From an uncultured Bacteroidales bacterium (GTDB lineage: Bacteria; Bacteroidota; Bacteroidia; Bacteroidales; UBA932), in the NCBI GenBank assembly GCA_934675095.1, contig CAKUPC010000018.1, forward strand, positions 1-35,034: a stretch of 35,034 bases of DNA. The letters are read 5' to 3'. Numbering within the stretch: the first letter of the stretch is position 1; each line of letters opens with the position of its first letter. The notes under the pieces were generated by a model. The model ran no database searches. It worked only from the letters and a program-made list of their open reading frames with translations, and was not told where the DNA came from. This document shows positions 24,605-32,651 of the stretch, in pieces. The position numbers and the translations under genes were made by a program.

Positions 24605-26203
24605 TTATTTCAGAGAGAAATAGTGGCGGACGGTTTCTGCGGACTTTTTCGGCTGGCGGAGGGAGTTGTAGAGGCCGGCGTGGCTCATGGCCATGAACTG
24701 CTTTGCAGGCTGTTCCTCGCTGTTGCGGGAGTAGGTGCGGTTGTCGTTCATCTGCCATATGGCGAAGCCTATGATGTCGGGGTTGCTCCAGAAATTCTCG
24801 AAGGCGCAGGTGAGGTATTCCACCTGAAACTCCTCCGTCGAGACGCTCGCCGCCTGGTCGTGCCAGCCATAGACCGCGCCGTAGCCTGTCTCTGAAATCA
24901 TGATTGGCTTGTCAGGGTAGCGCTCGCGGAAAGAGGCGACGATTTCGTCAAAGCTGTCGTTAACTTTCTTTTTGAGTGTGGCGGGTTCGCCGGGATAGCA
25001 CGGAATCACGCCGGGATAGTTGTTGATGGCAATCAGGTCCGTGTTCTCGTTGCAGATGTCGTTCACGCCCATGTTGCAGGCGAAGGTGACTAATCTGCCG
25101 GAGTTCTCCGCTTTCACCGTCGCTATCAGCTCGTCAATCAGACTCTTGCATTCCTTTGTGGTGCTGCCCGGCTCGTTCAGAAAGGAGTAGATGATTACGC
25201 TCGGGTGGTTGAAGCTGCCTCGAACCATTGCCCGAGTCTGCCGAATCTGCTGCTCCCGGAACTCAGGATCGGTGCAGTCTCCGACGGACTTTGTATATTC
25301 CTGGCCGTTGCCCCATCCGAGGGACTCCTCCCAGACAAGCACTCCCATCTCGTCGCAGAGTTCAAGGAAGCGGTCGGCCTGCTGGTAGTGCGCCCCGCGG
25401 ATGAAGTTGCCTCCGAGGTCCTTGAGATGCTGGAGATCCTGAATCCACTCGGTCTCTGACACCGTGGCTCCTCCGAGAGGGCTCTGGTCGTGGCGGTTCA
25501 CACCCTTGAGGAACAGCTCCCTGCCGTTGAGCCAGAGCTTGCGGTCCCGTGCCTCAATCTGCCTCACCCCGAAGCGGACCTTCCTGCCATCGACCTCAAT
25601 CGTGGTCATGTTCGGCTCCTCGGGGCTCCACAGTTTGAAGTCCTTGAGTTTCTTCTGAAACTTCCTCCCTCCTTCAATCTCGACCTCAATCAGCCCGGTC
25701 CGGTAGTCCAGCGTGCGGACAAAGATCTTGGGCTCCTTCTCGACAATCCTCACCCCGCGGTAGAACCCACCGAAGAGGTAGAAGTCGTAAAATGGCCTCG
25801 CCAACTTCATCTTTTCCTTGTCGAAGCGGTTGTCCAGGGCGGCTACGATCTCGTGCTCTCCCTTTGTGAGCTTCCCGACGGGGATTTCCAGTTTCGCGTA
25901 GGGGTAGGGGTATTCGCCGAGGTCGCGTCCGTCGATGGCGAACCTGCCCCGCAGCCCCATTCCCTCGACCTCCAGCACCGCGTCCTTGAATTCCTTCTCG
26001 ACCGTGAACGTCCGGCGGTAGAGTGCGGTTCCGCGCTTGAGGTAGTAGTCGGGCATCATGTCCCAGCATCCGGGGACGCACATCCTGTCATTTGCCTCGA
26101 AGGCAAGGTCATAGACCTCTTCGAGCGACTTGTGTTCTTCAAATCTGAAGTCCCAGATTCCGCCGAGGGAAACGGCGGTGAGGAGTGTGAGGAGAAAATT
26201 CAT
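24605..26203 (-). CDS. GH2-family glycoside hydrolase
   Basis: A 532-residue enzyme with a short hydrophobic N-terminus (MNFLLTLLTAVSLGG) and no lipobox, so probably periplasmic. Residues 15-165 form the jelly-roll sugar-binding domain (VPGCWDMM, RGTALYRRTFTV, GMGLRGRFAIDG, FGGFYRGVRI), 165-215 a short Ig-like domain, and 215-532 the TIM barrel (LFLKGVNRHDQSP). The acid/base is Glu344 in SFLNEPG and the nucleophile Glu438 in MISETGYG. This is standard GH2, which covers beta-galactosidase, beta-mannosidase and beta-glucuronidase; the specificity is not clear, although the domain set resembles the beta-glucuronidase-like branch. The Ig-like domain is unusually short. An in-frame extension to 26392 overlaps the upstream gene in another frame and is rejected; ATG 26203 starts the signal. 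Confidence 0.9.
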   Translation of the reverse strand: MNFLLTLLTAVSLGGIWDFRFEEHKSLEEVYDLAFEANDRMCVPGCWDMMPDYYLKRGTALYRRTFTVEKEFKDAVLEVEGMGLRGRFAIDGRDLGEYPYPYAKLEIPVGKLTKGEHEIVAALDNRFDKEKMKLARPFYDFYLFGGFYRGVRIVEKEPKIFVRTLDYRTGLIEVEIEGGRKFQKKLKDFKLWSPEEPNMTTIEVDGRKVRFGVRQIEARDRKLWLNGRELFLKGVNRHDQSPLGGATVSETEWIQDLQHLKDLGGNFIRGAHYQQADRFLELCDEMGVLVWEESLGWGNGQEYTKSVGDCTDPEFREQQIRQTRAMVRGSFNHPSVIIYSFLNEPGSTTKECKSLIDELIATVKAENSGRLVTFACNMGVNDICNENTDLIAINNYPGVIPCYPGEPATLKKKVNDSFDEIVASFRERYPDKPIMISETGYGAVYGWHDQAASVSTEEFQVEYLTCAFENFWSNPDIIGFAIWQMNDNRTYSRNSEEQPAKQFMAMSHAGLYNSLRQPKKSAETVRHYFSLK

Positions 26204-26241
26204 AAAAATCAGGTGGTTATATGTGTTTGAATATAAAGTCC

Positions 26242-26281
26242 GGAAGGACAATATTTTCTCTACAGAAAATATTGTCCTTCC
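26242..26281 (-). terminator. 18-bp perfect hairpin with the stop codon in its loop
   Basis: 26242-26259 pairs with 26264-26281 without a mismatch (18 bp), leaving a 4-nt loop that reads GTAG on the minus strand. The last six codons of the FAD oxidoreductase make the 5' arm and the TAG stop spans the loop. No strong T-run follows, so it may attenuate or process the transcript between the oxidoreductase and the GH2 gene rather than end it. Confidence 0.7.
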
Positions 26282-27681
26282 TCTTTGAGACGCCTGCGCA
26301 GATACTGCACGTCGATGGCGTGGACGTCGCCGCGTGACTGCTGAATGGCAATCGCGGCCGCCGCTCCTGCGGCCTCTCCTGTCACAAGGCACGGCGGCAT
26401 CACGCGGAGACTGCCGAAGGCTTCCTCGTCGGTGGAGATGCAGCGGCCGGCCGTGAGTACATTCCGGAGGCCTTTAGGAGTGAGGCAGCGATAGGGGATT
26501 CCATGGGAGTCGCCCTTCTTGTAGTGAACGGGCTTGAACCCGCTCTTGTGCACGTCGAGATAGTAGCTGTTGCGTCCGATTTCGTCCTCGAAAGTGCGGC
26601 GCGCGTTCCAGTCCTCCTTGGTGAACACATAGTCCCCGACTATCCGGCGACCGTCGCGCACTCCGAGAAGCGATGCTGTCTTGACAACGAAGGCGTTGCC
26701 GAAAATCTCCGGGCAAGCCTCCTTGCAGGCTTCGAGATACTGCTGCGCAACCTGCCGTCCGGTCATCATTGCCTCGGTGACGCTGCGCGGATCGGTGGTG
26801 TCGGCATGGATGTGCCCGGCGTTGAACTGCACCACATTAGGTCCGATGAGGTTCATGCAGAAATGGTGTCCCGTGAGGGGATATTTCCCGTCGGGGCCAA
26901 CGACCTTGTGAAGGGGGCTCTGCTTGTTGTCGCTATGCAGACCTCCGTAGTACTTGTCCCCGTTGACATTGGCGAGGGCGAAGCAGAGGGTGGAGTCCTG
27001 AAGCACGTCACTTTTCATATATGACGCACCCGACCATACGGCGAGGTCTCCGTTGCCGGTGGCATCGACGAAAACCTTTGCCTTGAAGGCCGTGAGTCCA
27101 AGCTGGTTGGCGACGATGATGGCGTCAACCGTGTCGTCGGCGCTCTTCTCCACCGCGGCAACCCTTGAGAAGAAAAGGACGCCCGCTCCGGATTCCGTCA
27201 CCATGCGGTCATAGACCCTCATGAGATATTCCGGGTTTATGTTCACCCAGTCGAGCTTGTCCTCAGGCTCATGTGGAACGCCCTTTTTCGACTCGTTGAA
27301 GATTTTCTCAGCGAGGCCACGGTAGATGATTTTCTCCCCGTCAGAGAACGGGCACCATGCCGGCACCATCCCCGCAGTTCCCATTCCGCCGAGCTGCCCT
27401 GTCGCCTCAATCAGCAGCACCTTGGCGCCTTCCCGAGCGGCGGCTATGGCGGCCGTGCATCCGCCCGGCCCTCCTCCGACCACAATCACGTCCCAGCTAC
27501 TGTCCAACTTTATCCTTGACTGCCTGAACTTTACGCTCTCGCCGTCCTTGGCCTTGCCGCGCTCCCCGGAGAGTCCTCCTGATAGTCCTCCTGATAGTTC
27601 GCCTGCAAGCAAATCGGGAGCGACGGCGGCCGCCACCGCCATCGTTCCCATACTCTTAATGAAATTTCTTCGGGTTGTCAT
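26260..27681 (-). CDS. Tat-exported FAD-dependent oxidoreductase
   Basis: A 473-residue flavoprotein. The N-terminus TTRRNFIKSMG followed by an Ala-rich stretch is a twin-arginine (Tat) signal, so it would fold with FAD in the cytoplasm before export. Residues 29-40 repeat LSGG three times as a linker. The FAD-binding GxGxxG lies in DVIVVGGGPGGCTAAIAA (Gly69-Gly74), followed by LLIEATGQLGGMGTAGMVP and the second FAD contact AKVFVDATGNGDLAVWSG; the end reads VLTAGRCISTDEEAFGSLRVMPPCLVTGEAAGAAAA. This is the FAD_oxidored (PF12831) type common in Bacteroidota and Planctomycetota carbohydrate loci; the substrate is unknown. It begins 5 bp after the fimbrillin-like gene, and the GH2 gene follows 56 bp after its stop. 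Confidence 0.88.
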   Translation of the reverse strand: MTTRRNFIKSMGTMAVAAAVAPDLLAGELSGGLSGGLSGERGKAKDGESVKFRQSRIKLDSSWDVIVVGGGPGGCTAAIAAAREGAKVLLIEATGQLGGMGTAGMVPAWCPFSDGEKIIYRGLAEKIFNESKKGVPHEPEDKLDWVNINPEYLMRVYDRMVTESGAGVLFFSRVAAVEKSADDTVDAIIVANQLGLTAFKAKVFVDATGNGDLAVWSGASYMKSDVLQDSTLCFALANVNGDKYYGGLHSDNKQSPLHKVVGPDGKYPLTGHHFCMNLIGPNVVQFNAGHIHADTTDPRSVTEAMMTGRQVAQQYLEACKEACPEIFGNAFVVKTASLLGVRDGRRIVGDYVFTKEDWNARRTFEDEIGRNSYYLDVHKSGFKPVHYKKGDSHGIPYRCLTPKGLRNVLTAGRCISTDEEAFGSLRVMPPCLVTGEAAGAAAAIAIQQSRGDVHAIDVQYLRRRLKEEGQYFL

Positions 27682-27686
27682 CTATT

Positions 27687-29180
27687 CTACCTGTTTTCAA
27701 ATTTCACGGTAATTTCCATATACTCGTTCTTCCAGATGTTCTCGGTGCCATCATATGCTCCTTGGCTTGTGTAACGAAGAATGGCATAATGGTCATCAAA
27801 TGTCTTTATGGCAATGATTTTACCTATTGCAGCTTTATTCAGCCCATCTATATAATCAGAATTCTGGGCCGTGTTGAATGCGTTAATAATTTCTGTAGTG
27901 CTCTGTATATTGTTGAATTCTTCTTCTGACATATTTGCAACGGCAGAGAACAGTGTTTTGTGCCTTATGCTCCATTCTGATATTTGAGCGTATTTCCCTG
28001 TAATATACTGATATGACGGAGACGCCAATGTTATTCCGCCTTGACCCTGAAATGAAACGACATCAATGTTCCCGCAATTTGTTTTTCCCTCCGATTCTAA
28101 ATAAAGGCTACCATCTTTTAAACTCAAAAAAGTCGGATAAGGATGCTGAGGATGTTGGAGTCCAAGTTTAACACCCTCTATTGTCGTAACTCCCTTGTCT
28201 TCTTTATTTACAACAAGTATATTCGCCGTGCTTTTCTCACCAGCCTTAAACACAATGTCATTTTCCTCCGCGGTTTTATTTATCGTGCAGACACCTTTGT
28301 CGGTGAGCACAGCGATTGACACGCTATTGCCCTTTGCAATTGTAAATGGAGCGAGAATCATATAGAATTTACCGGATTCTCCCGGTTTCAGCGAAACATT
28401 GTTCACTTTCAGTTCGCAGCTCGTCAATGGTTTAGTGCCTCCGTTTATGTGCTCACTGTCTTTTTTTATCTCAACCGGGTCGCCGTCCAATTCAGTGCGG
28501 AACTCACCTCCGATGACTTCGTCTCCGGCATTGACAGTGATGGATTTCACCTCGATATTCTCTGTATTTCCGTTCGTTACGGTGAATTCCATCAAAGTCC
28601 CGAGATGCCTCATCCTGACATCCGGCTTCGCTGTGTTCTCTGCCTTTCCGAACATAACGTCAAGAGTTGAAAGGTGATCCATATTGTCTTTGCCGTTCTG
28701 AACCATATTCTTTCCGAATACGGTAATCATCATACATGGACGAGACGGGCTGTACATGCTCCCTGGATAGATTATATACCAGTCAAGGTTTGAGTTCCCT
28801 TCATTGTACCGCGCCCTGAAATCATCCAGTTTCTGAGGATACTCCTTGTCCTTGGAACCATATTTCGTGATGAGATTGAATTTACCATTTTCGACATCCG
28901 AAACTCTGAAGCGTACGGCATTTCCGACCCACCAGCTTTGAGCATCGGATGGTTTAGCCTCGCCGTGTTTCCAAGTAAAAACTGCCAGTGAATCACCTTC
29001 TGCCCATTTAACCGTAAACTCATTAGGGTCAGTGACGGTCTTGGTCAGATTGGCATCTTTGGCGTAGAGAACTATTCCGTTCTCCTCCTTCTGCTCTTCA
29101 ACCTTGGCAGGCTCTGCTTTGGAACATCCTGCTGCGGCAAGCGCAATTATCGCGAATGTGTAGATTGCCTTATTTTTCAT
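27687..29180 (-). CDS. Fimbrillin-like (Mfa-like) lipoprotein with C-terminal extension
   Basis: A 497-residue lipoprotein (lipobox AAAGC, Cys19). The N-terminal half is fimbrillin-like: LTKTVTDPNEFTVKWAEGDSLAVF, then DVRMRHLGTLMEFTV, and VSLKPGESGKFYMILAPFTI, closely echoing the two other fimbrillin-like proteins at 31821 and 32652. The last 170 residues form an extra module (GLQHPQHPYPTFLSLKDGSLYLE ... EYMEITVKFENR) that I do not recognise. In this locus it is more likely a surface glycan-binding or scaffold protein than a pilus subunit. The gene is visibly more AT-rich than its neighbours, suggesting separate acquisition. ATG 29180 directly starts the lipoprotein signal after an A-rich leader; ATG 29207, which overlaps the upstream 47-aa ORF stop as TAATG, is the alternative. 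Confidence 0.78.
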   Translation of the reverse strand: MKNKAIYTFAIIALAAAGCSKAEPAKVEEQKEENGIVLYAKDANLTKTVTDPNEFTVKWAEGDSLAVFTWKHGEAKPSDAQSWWVGNAVRFRVSDVENGKFNLITKYGSKDKEYPQKLDDFRARYNEGNSNLDWYIIYPGSMYSPSRPCMMITVFGKNMVQNGKDNMDHLSTLDVMFGKAENTAKPDVRMRHLGTLMEFTVTNGNTENIEVKSITVNAGDEVIGGEFRTELDGDPVEIKKDSEHINGGTKPLTSCELKVNNVSLKPGESGKFYMILAPFTIAKGNSVSIAVLTDKGVCTINKTAEENDIVFKAGEKSTANILVVNKEDKGVTTIEGVKLGLQHPQHPYPTFLSLKDGSLYLESEGKTNCGNIDVVSFQGQGGITLASPSYQYITGKYAQISEWSIRHKTLFSAVANMSEEEFNNIQSTTEIINAFNTAQNSDYIDGLNKAAIGKIIAIKTFDDHYAILRYTSQGAYDGTENIWKNEYMEITVKFENR

Positions 29181-29206
29181 GATATGATTTTTTGTCTTAG
29201 TGTTCA

Positions 29207-29350
29207 TTAAAGCCAGTTTTCGTTTCCGGTTCCCCATGTCTCAATTTTTTCTGAGGATTGTACTTCGGCGCTTGTCGCGAATCCGTTTTCAGCCGCAAAC
29301 CTCGTTTCTGTCAAAATGGGGGGGGCATAATAAGTGTTGTTTGTCTTCAT
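29207..29350 (-). CDS. 47-aa small protein upstream of the fimbrillin-like lipoprotein
   Basis: A short frame from ATG 29350 to TAA 29207 encodes MKTNNTYYAPPILTETRF, then AAENGFATSAEVQSSEK and IETWGTGNENWL. The layout (basic start, Y-x-A-P-x-I, E-x-x-F-A-A-E, ATS, then a W-G-rich acidic tail ending in W) resembles small Bacteroidales proteins that I recall near surface lipoprotein genes; no function is known to me. Its stop shares one base with the ATG at 29207 (TAATG), a sign of translational coupling. Codons for A-P-P are a run of eight C (G8 on the plus strand), so slippage could switch the frame. It is preceded by AACAACACAAAA, an A-rich leader suited to Bacteroidota initiation. Confidence 0.6.
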   Translation of the reverse strand: MKTNNTYYAPPILTETRFAAENGFATSAEVQSSEKIETWGTGNENWL

Positions 29351-29430
29351 TTTTGTGTTGTTAATTATTTGAAATATTGTCATTATAAAACACTTGTAGG
29401 CTTTGAGATGTATTTTTGAGGATAGATTCG

Positions 29431-30288
29431 TTACCTCTGATATACACGAACATAGTCTATCTCATACCTCATCGGGAACGCGCTGTCGTCAATCGGACCG
29501 CCGCTTGCTCCGCCGAGGGCGAGGTTGAGGAGGATGTAGTGAGGGTGGCGGTGCGGGTTGTAGCCGGACCAGCTGCCGGTGTTCCACATCTGCTCGACCG
29601 CAACCTCGTTGATGAGCTCGTCGTCGAGGTAGAGCCTAATCCAGTCCCTGTCCCAGTCCATTCTCCAGACGTGGAACTTGCTAGCCCAGTCCGGATCCTT
29701 TTCGAGGAAGTGGCTGAACGGAACTTTCTTGGATTGCCAGTAGGCCTGGCTCGTTCCCGGAGCGCCGCTTGCAACATTGCCGAGAATCTGCGGCTCGCCG
29801 TTCACTGGGTAGTACTCCATTATGTCAATCTCACCGCTCTGCGGCCATGGCATCCCGCCGTACTCGCAGCCCGTTCCGAGGGTCCAGAATGCCGGCCAGG
29901 CGCCGCCCGCCACCGGAATCCTCGCCCGCATCACGAAGCGTCCGTAGAGAAACTCGCGCTTTGTCGCCGTGTTGAGCCGTGACGATGTGTATTCCACGAA
30001 CTCCCGCCTGTCGCCCCAGAAACCGCTTTCCGGGTTGTACTGCGGGCTTGGGAAATGCTCCTTGCGGGCCTCGATTATGAGGCAGCCGTCCTCGCACCAT
30101 GCGTTGTCCTTCTGGTACCACTGGTCCTCGAAGTTGTAGTGGAAACCTGACGCGAAGTTCCACGATGTCGTATCGACAGGTCCGTCGGTGTTGAACTCGT
30201 CGCTCCAGACCAGTTTGTAGCCGTCCTTCGCCGTCCCGCACGCCGCGAGCAGCGGCAATAAAATCACTATATAAAATGCTCTTTTCAT
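29431..30288 (-). CDS. GH16 laminarinase-type glycosidase lipoprotein
   Basis: A 285-residue lipoprotein (lipobox LLAAC, Cys17) consisting of one GH16 beta-jelly-roll. Starting YKLVWSDEFNTDG, it contains SSRLNTATKREFLYGRFVMRARIP, then AWPAFWTLG, and the catalytic signature GEIDIMEYY: nucleophile Glu153, Asp155 and acid/base Glu158. After WQSKKVPFS come FHVWRMDWDRDWIRLYLDDELIN and HYILLNLALGGASGGPID. The ExDxxE form with the bulged strand (GEIDIME) is that of laminarinases and related endo-beta-1,3(4)-glucanases of GH16 subfamily 3. Action is most likely on the cell surface or in the periplasm on beta-1,3-glucan, but agarase or carrageenase relatives share the motif. It starts 2 bp after the stop of the upstream GH-A gene, clearly one operon. 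Confidence 0.93.
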   Translation of the reverse strand: MKRAFYIVILLPLLAACGTAKDGYKLVWSDEFNTDGPVDTTSWNFASGFHYNFEDQWYQKDNAWCEDGCLIIEARKEHFPSPQYNPESGFWGDRREFVEYTSSRLNTATKREFLYGRFVMRARIPVAGGAWPAFWTLGTGCEYGGMPWPQSGEIDIMEYYPVNGEPQILGNVASGAPGTSQAYWQSKKVPFSHFLEKDPDWASKFHVWRMDWDRDWIRLYLDDELINEVAVEQMWNTGSWSGYNPHRHPHYILLNLALGGASGGPIDDSAFPMRYEIDYVRVYQR

Positions 30289-30290
30289 TT

Positions 30291-31730
30291 TCAGTTTACT
30301 TTAAATGGTATTACTGCACAGGTTGCCGTCCCGTGCGCCTTGTCGCGCACATAGACAATCAGCCTGTAGTAGCCCGCCGCCGTCGGCGCCTTGAAATTGA
30401 CCTGAGGCCCCATCTTGCCCGTGAACAGCCCGGCAATCGGAGACATCGACTTGCCGACATCCTGCCGCACGTCCGTGATAATCTTCCAGTCGTAGGTCAG
30501 CTCGTCGCCGTCCGGGTCGCTCGCATCGACGGACGCCGTGTGCTGGCTTCCGTGGGCGAGCGAAATGCTCTGGTCGGACGTCTTTCCGTCGATGTAAATC
30601 TTGCCTCCGGTCTTTCCGTCCTCCCGGGAGGCAATCACCGGCGCCGAGTTCTCCGGAGCCTTGCCGGTCCACATCTCCTCCATCGCATCGACGGTCGGAA
30701 GCGCCGAGGCCTCGAACTGGTCGTACATCGCGTACCAGTTGAGCACATCCCCGTGAGTCTGCCAACCCCAGAGGAACACGAATGAGCCTATGCAGCCCTT
30801 GTCCGCGCAGGCGCTCACGCAGTCGGTGTAAATCTTCTTGTAGGCCGCCGCCTTCTCGTTTCCGCTCGGCTCGATGAGGCCTCCGTTCGCGGATTTGGTG
30901 AACCAGTCCGTGTGAGGGGTCAGCGCGTCCCATGTCCCGCGGATTCCGAACTCCGAGAGAATGTACGGATAGTCAAATCCCGCTGCCATATAGTTGGAGT
31001 TGAGCTTTTCCACCGAACCCTCGTAATTGTTGACGCAGAGAATGTCGAGTGAAGGGATATATTTCTTCAGGCTCTCGGTGAGTCCGGACCATATTCCCAT
31101 AATCGCCAGAGTCACCGGACGTCCATCGACTTTCTTGATGTATTCCCCGATTTCGTTGATGTCCTTCCACACGTTCACATTGAGCTTGAAGCTCGTTCCG
31201 TCGGCCTTCGTCGTCGATTCCACCTCGTTCCCGATGCACCACATGAGGATGGCCGGATGGTCCTTGTATCTGTCGACCACGCCCTTGAGCGTGTTTATCT
31301 GCTTTTTCCGCGCCGCGTCGTCGTTGTAGTCGAAGCCTTCGGACTCCTTGCCGATGACGAGTCCCATGTTGATGTACATTCCCTTGCGGGCGAGGTCGTC
31401 GAGAACGCTTCTGTTAATCTGGGAATATGTCCTCACCACATTCGCGCCGCGCTCGCGTGCCGTGTCGAAGAATGCGTTGGAGCCGTCTCCCTTGTTGTTC
31501 CCGCCGTTCGTCGCCGCTCCCTTGACGAAGAATTCCTCTCCGTTCACATAGAGTTTCTTGTCCTTGACTTCCACCGTAGGCTTGTCGGGAAGGGGTGTGT
31601 CAGGAGTGTCATCGTCCGTGATTTCGTGCCACTTGGGGTCTCTGTACTTGTCGAGCGGGTCGCTCTTGTCGCAGGCCGAGGCCGAAATGGTGAGCGCCAG
31701 CATGAGGGCGCATTTGAATATCAGTTTCAT
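30291..31730 (-). CDS. Clan GH-A glycoside hydrolase lipoprotein with Ig/PKD-like C-terminal domain
   Basis: A 479-residue lipoprotein (lipobox SASAC, Cys20). After an acidic Pro-rich linker (35-50), a TIM barrel runs from about 52 to 375: KKLYVNGEEFFVKGAATNGG, NVVRTYSQ, acid/base Glu169 in MWCIGNEVE, and nucleophile Glu260 in YILSEFGIRG. Residues 390-479 form a cadherin/PKD-like beta-sandwich (APVIASREDGK ... DASDPDGDELTYDWKI ... AAGYYRLIVYVRDKAHG). The barrel resembles GH2 catalytic domains without the GH2 N-terminal modules. A barrel with a C-terminal Ig-like domain next to GH16 also fits GH158 (endo-beta-1,3-glucanase); I cannot decide between them from sequence alone. The gene lies in tandem with GH16, with which it probably shares a beta-glucan substrate. 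Confidence 0.82.
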   Translation of the reverse strand: MKLIFKCALMLALTISASACDKSDPLDKYRDPKWHEITDDDTPDTPLPDKPTVEVKDKKLYVNGEEFFVKGAATNGGNNKGDGSNAFFDTARERGANVVRTYSQINRSVLDDLARKGMYINMGLVIGKESEGFDYNDDAARKKQINTLKGVVDRYKDHPAILMWCIGNEVESTTKADGTSFKLNVNVWKDINEIGEYIKKVDGRPVTLAIMGIWSGLTESLKKYIPSLDILCVNNYEGSVEKLNSNYMAAGFDYPYILSEFGIRGTWDALTPHTDWFTKSANGGLIEPSGNEKAAAYKKIYTDCVSACADKGCIGSFVFLWGWQTHGDVLNWYAMYDQFEASALPTVDAMEEMWTGKAPENSAPVIASREDGKTGGKIYIDGKTSDQSISLAHGSQHTASVDASDPDGDELTYDWKIITDVRQDVGKSMSPIAGLFTGKMGPQVNFKAPTAAGYYRLIVYVRDKAHGTATCAVIPFKVN

Positions 31731-31820
31731 TTTTCAAAAATCTAATCCAAATTATTTTTAATGCTTGCTGACTATATGATTCAAATCAGGTTTTGCGATT
31801 TGTTTCATGCAGCGGCCGGT

Positions 31821-32630
31821 TCAGAACTCAAGGCCGAAGACTTCGCCCTCCTTGAGGGAAACCGGGGTTGCCGGCTTGTAGGTGAACGTCCTTCCGTCGT
31901 CGGTGCTGATGGTGAGGAATATCTTGCCGGCGGCTATGTCCTGTTCCGGAATCACCGCCACGAACAGCCCGTCCGCTGCCTTCCACATTGTAACTGAGCC
32001 TGTCTCGGCATCGGTTACCGTGCTGACCTTGTCAGAAGCCCTGTCCCATTCGAGGGATGTGAGCACTCCGTTCAGAGTTATGTTTTCCGCCACGCTTCCG
32101 TATTCTTCCGCCAATTTTGCCGTCGTGACCTTGACGAGCGCCGCCCTGTGCGCGAACTTGAGGGCTACGGGAGCCGACTGGGCAGTCTCGACAGAGGCCT
32201 TTCCCGTCATGAAGTCGGCGGCGGCGAACTTTTTCTCCGAACTCTGGTCAGACGGCACGCTGAACATGACCGCCGTGCCGCTGTCATTTCCTGACGCCGG
32301 CGAGCAGGCGACGAATGAGCCGCCCTCGTCCCCGCAGTACTTGTGCTTTGTGTTGTCCTTGCCGTCCTGAACCAGCGCTCCGTCCGCTCCTACGGAGAAA
32401 AGCGTTCCGTTCATGTCCGGCGCAAGCCCTGCCGACCAGACTGAAACTGCGTCCCCTTCCGCGAAGCTTGTGACTCCGGTCCCGAAGTCCGTGACGGTCT
32501 TTGTCACCAGCTCTTCCACGGAGAGACTCACCTCAATTCCGTTTCCGGAAACCGTCTCCCTGCTGCATCCGCAGGCAATGAGCGTCGCGGACAGAACGAG
32601 AGCAGAGTATATCTTTATGTTCATATTCAT
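31821..32630 (-). CDS. Fimbrillin-like (Mfa-like) lipoprotein
   Basis: A 269-residue lipoprotein (lipobox LIAC, Cys20) with a single fimbrillin-like fold: VTKTVTDFGTGVTSFAEGDAVSVW near the start, a central ADFMTGKASVETAQSAPVALKFAHRAALVKV, and a final DDGRTFTYKPATPVSLKEGEVFGLEF. It is a clear paralogue of the N-terminal 250 residues of the upstream gene at 32652 (shared segments DGLxxDMN/AGLAPDMN, GALVQ, DQS, DFMT, PVxLxFxHR, GRTFT). Family members include minor fimbrial subunits, but in a TonB-receptor/glucanase operon it is more likely a surface glycan-binding or scaffold protein. It follows the discoidin-type gene by 21 bp. The ATG at 32630 (MNMNIK) or two codons later both give a good signal. 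Confidence 0.82.
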   Translation of the reverse strand: MNMNIKIYSALVLSATLIACGCSRETVSGNGIEVSLSVEELVTKTVTDFGTGVTSFAEGDAVSVWSAGLAPDMNGTLFSVGADGALVQDGKDNTKHKYCGDEGGSFVACSPASGNDSGTAVMFSVPSDQSSEKKFAAADFMTGKASVETAQSAPVALKFAHRAALVKVTTAKLAEEYGSVAENITLNGVLTSLEWDRASDKVSTVTDAETGSVTMWKAADGLFVAVIPEQDIAAGKIFLTISTDDGRTFTYKPATPVSLKEGEVFGLEF

Positions 32631-32651
32631 ATTTCTTTTCTCCTCTTTTTT

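Noticed and set aside
26204..26392. A 63-codon N-terminal extension of the GH2 gene
   Set aside because: It overlaps the oxidoreductase gene and its terminal hairpin in another frame, and encodes an Arg-rich sequence before an internal signal peptide that starts at 26203.
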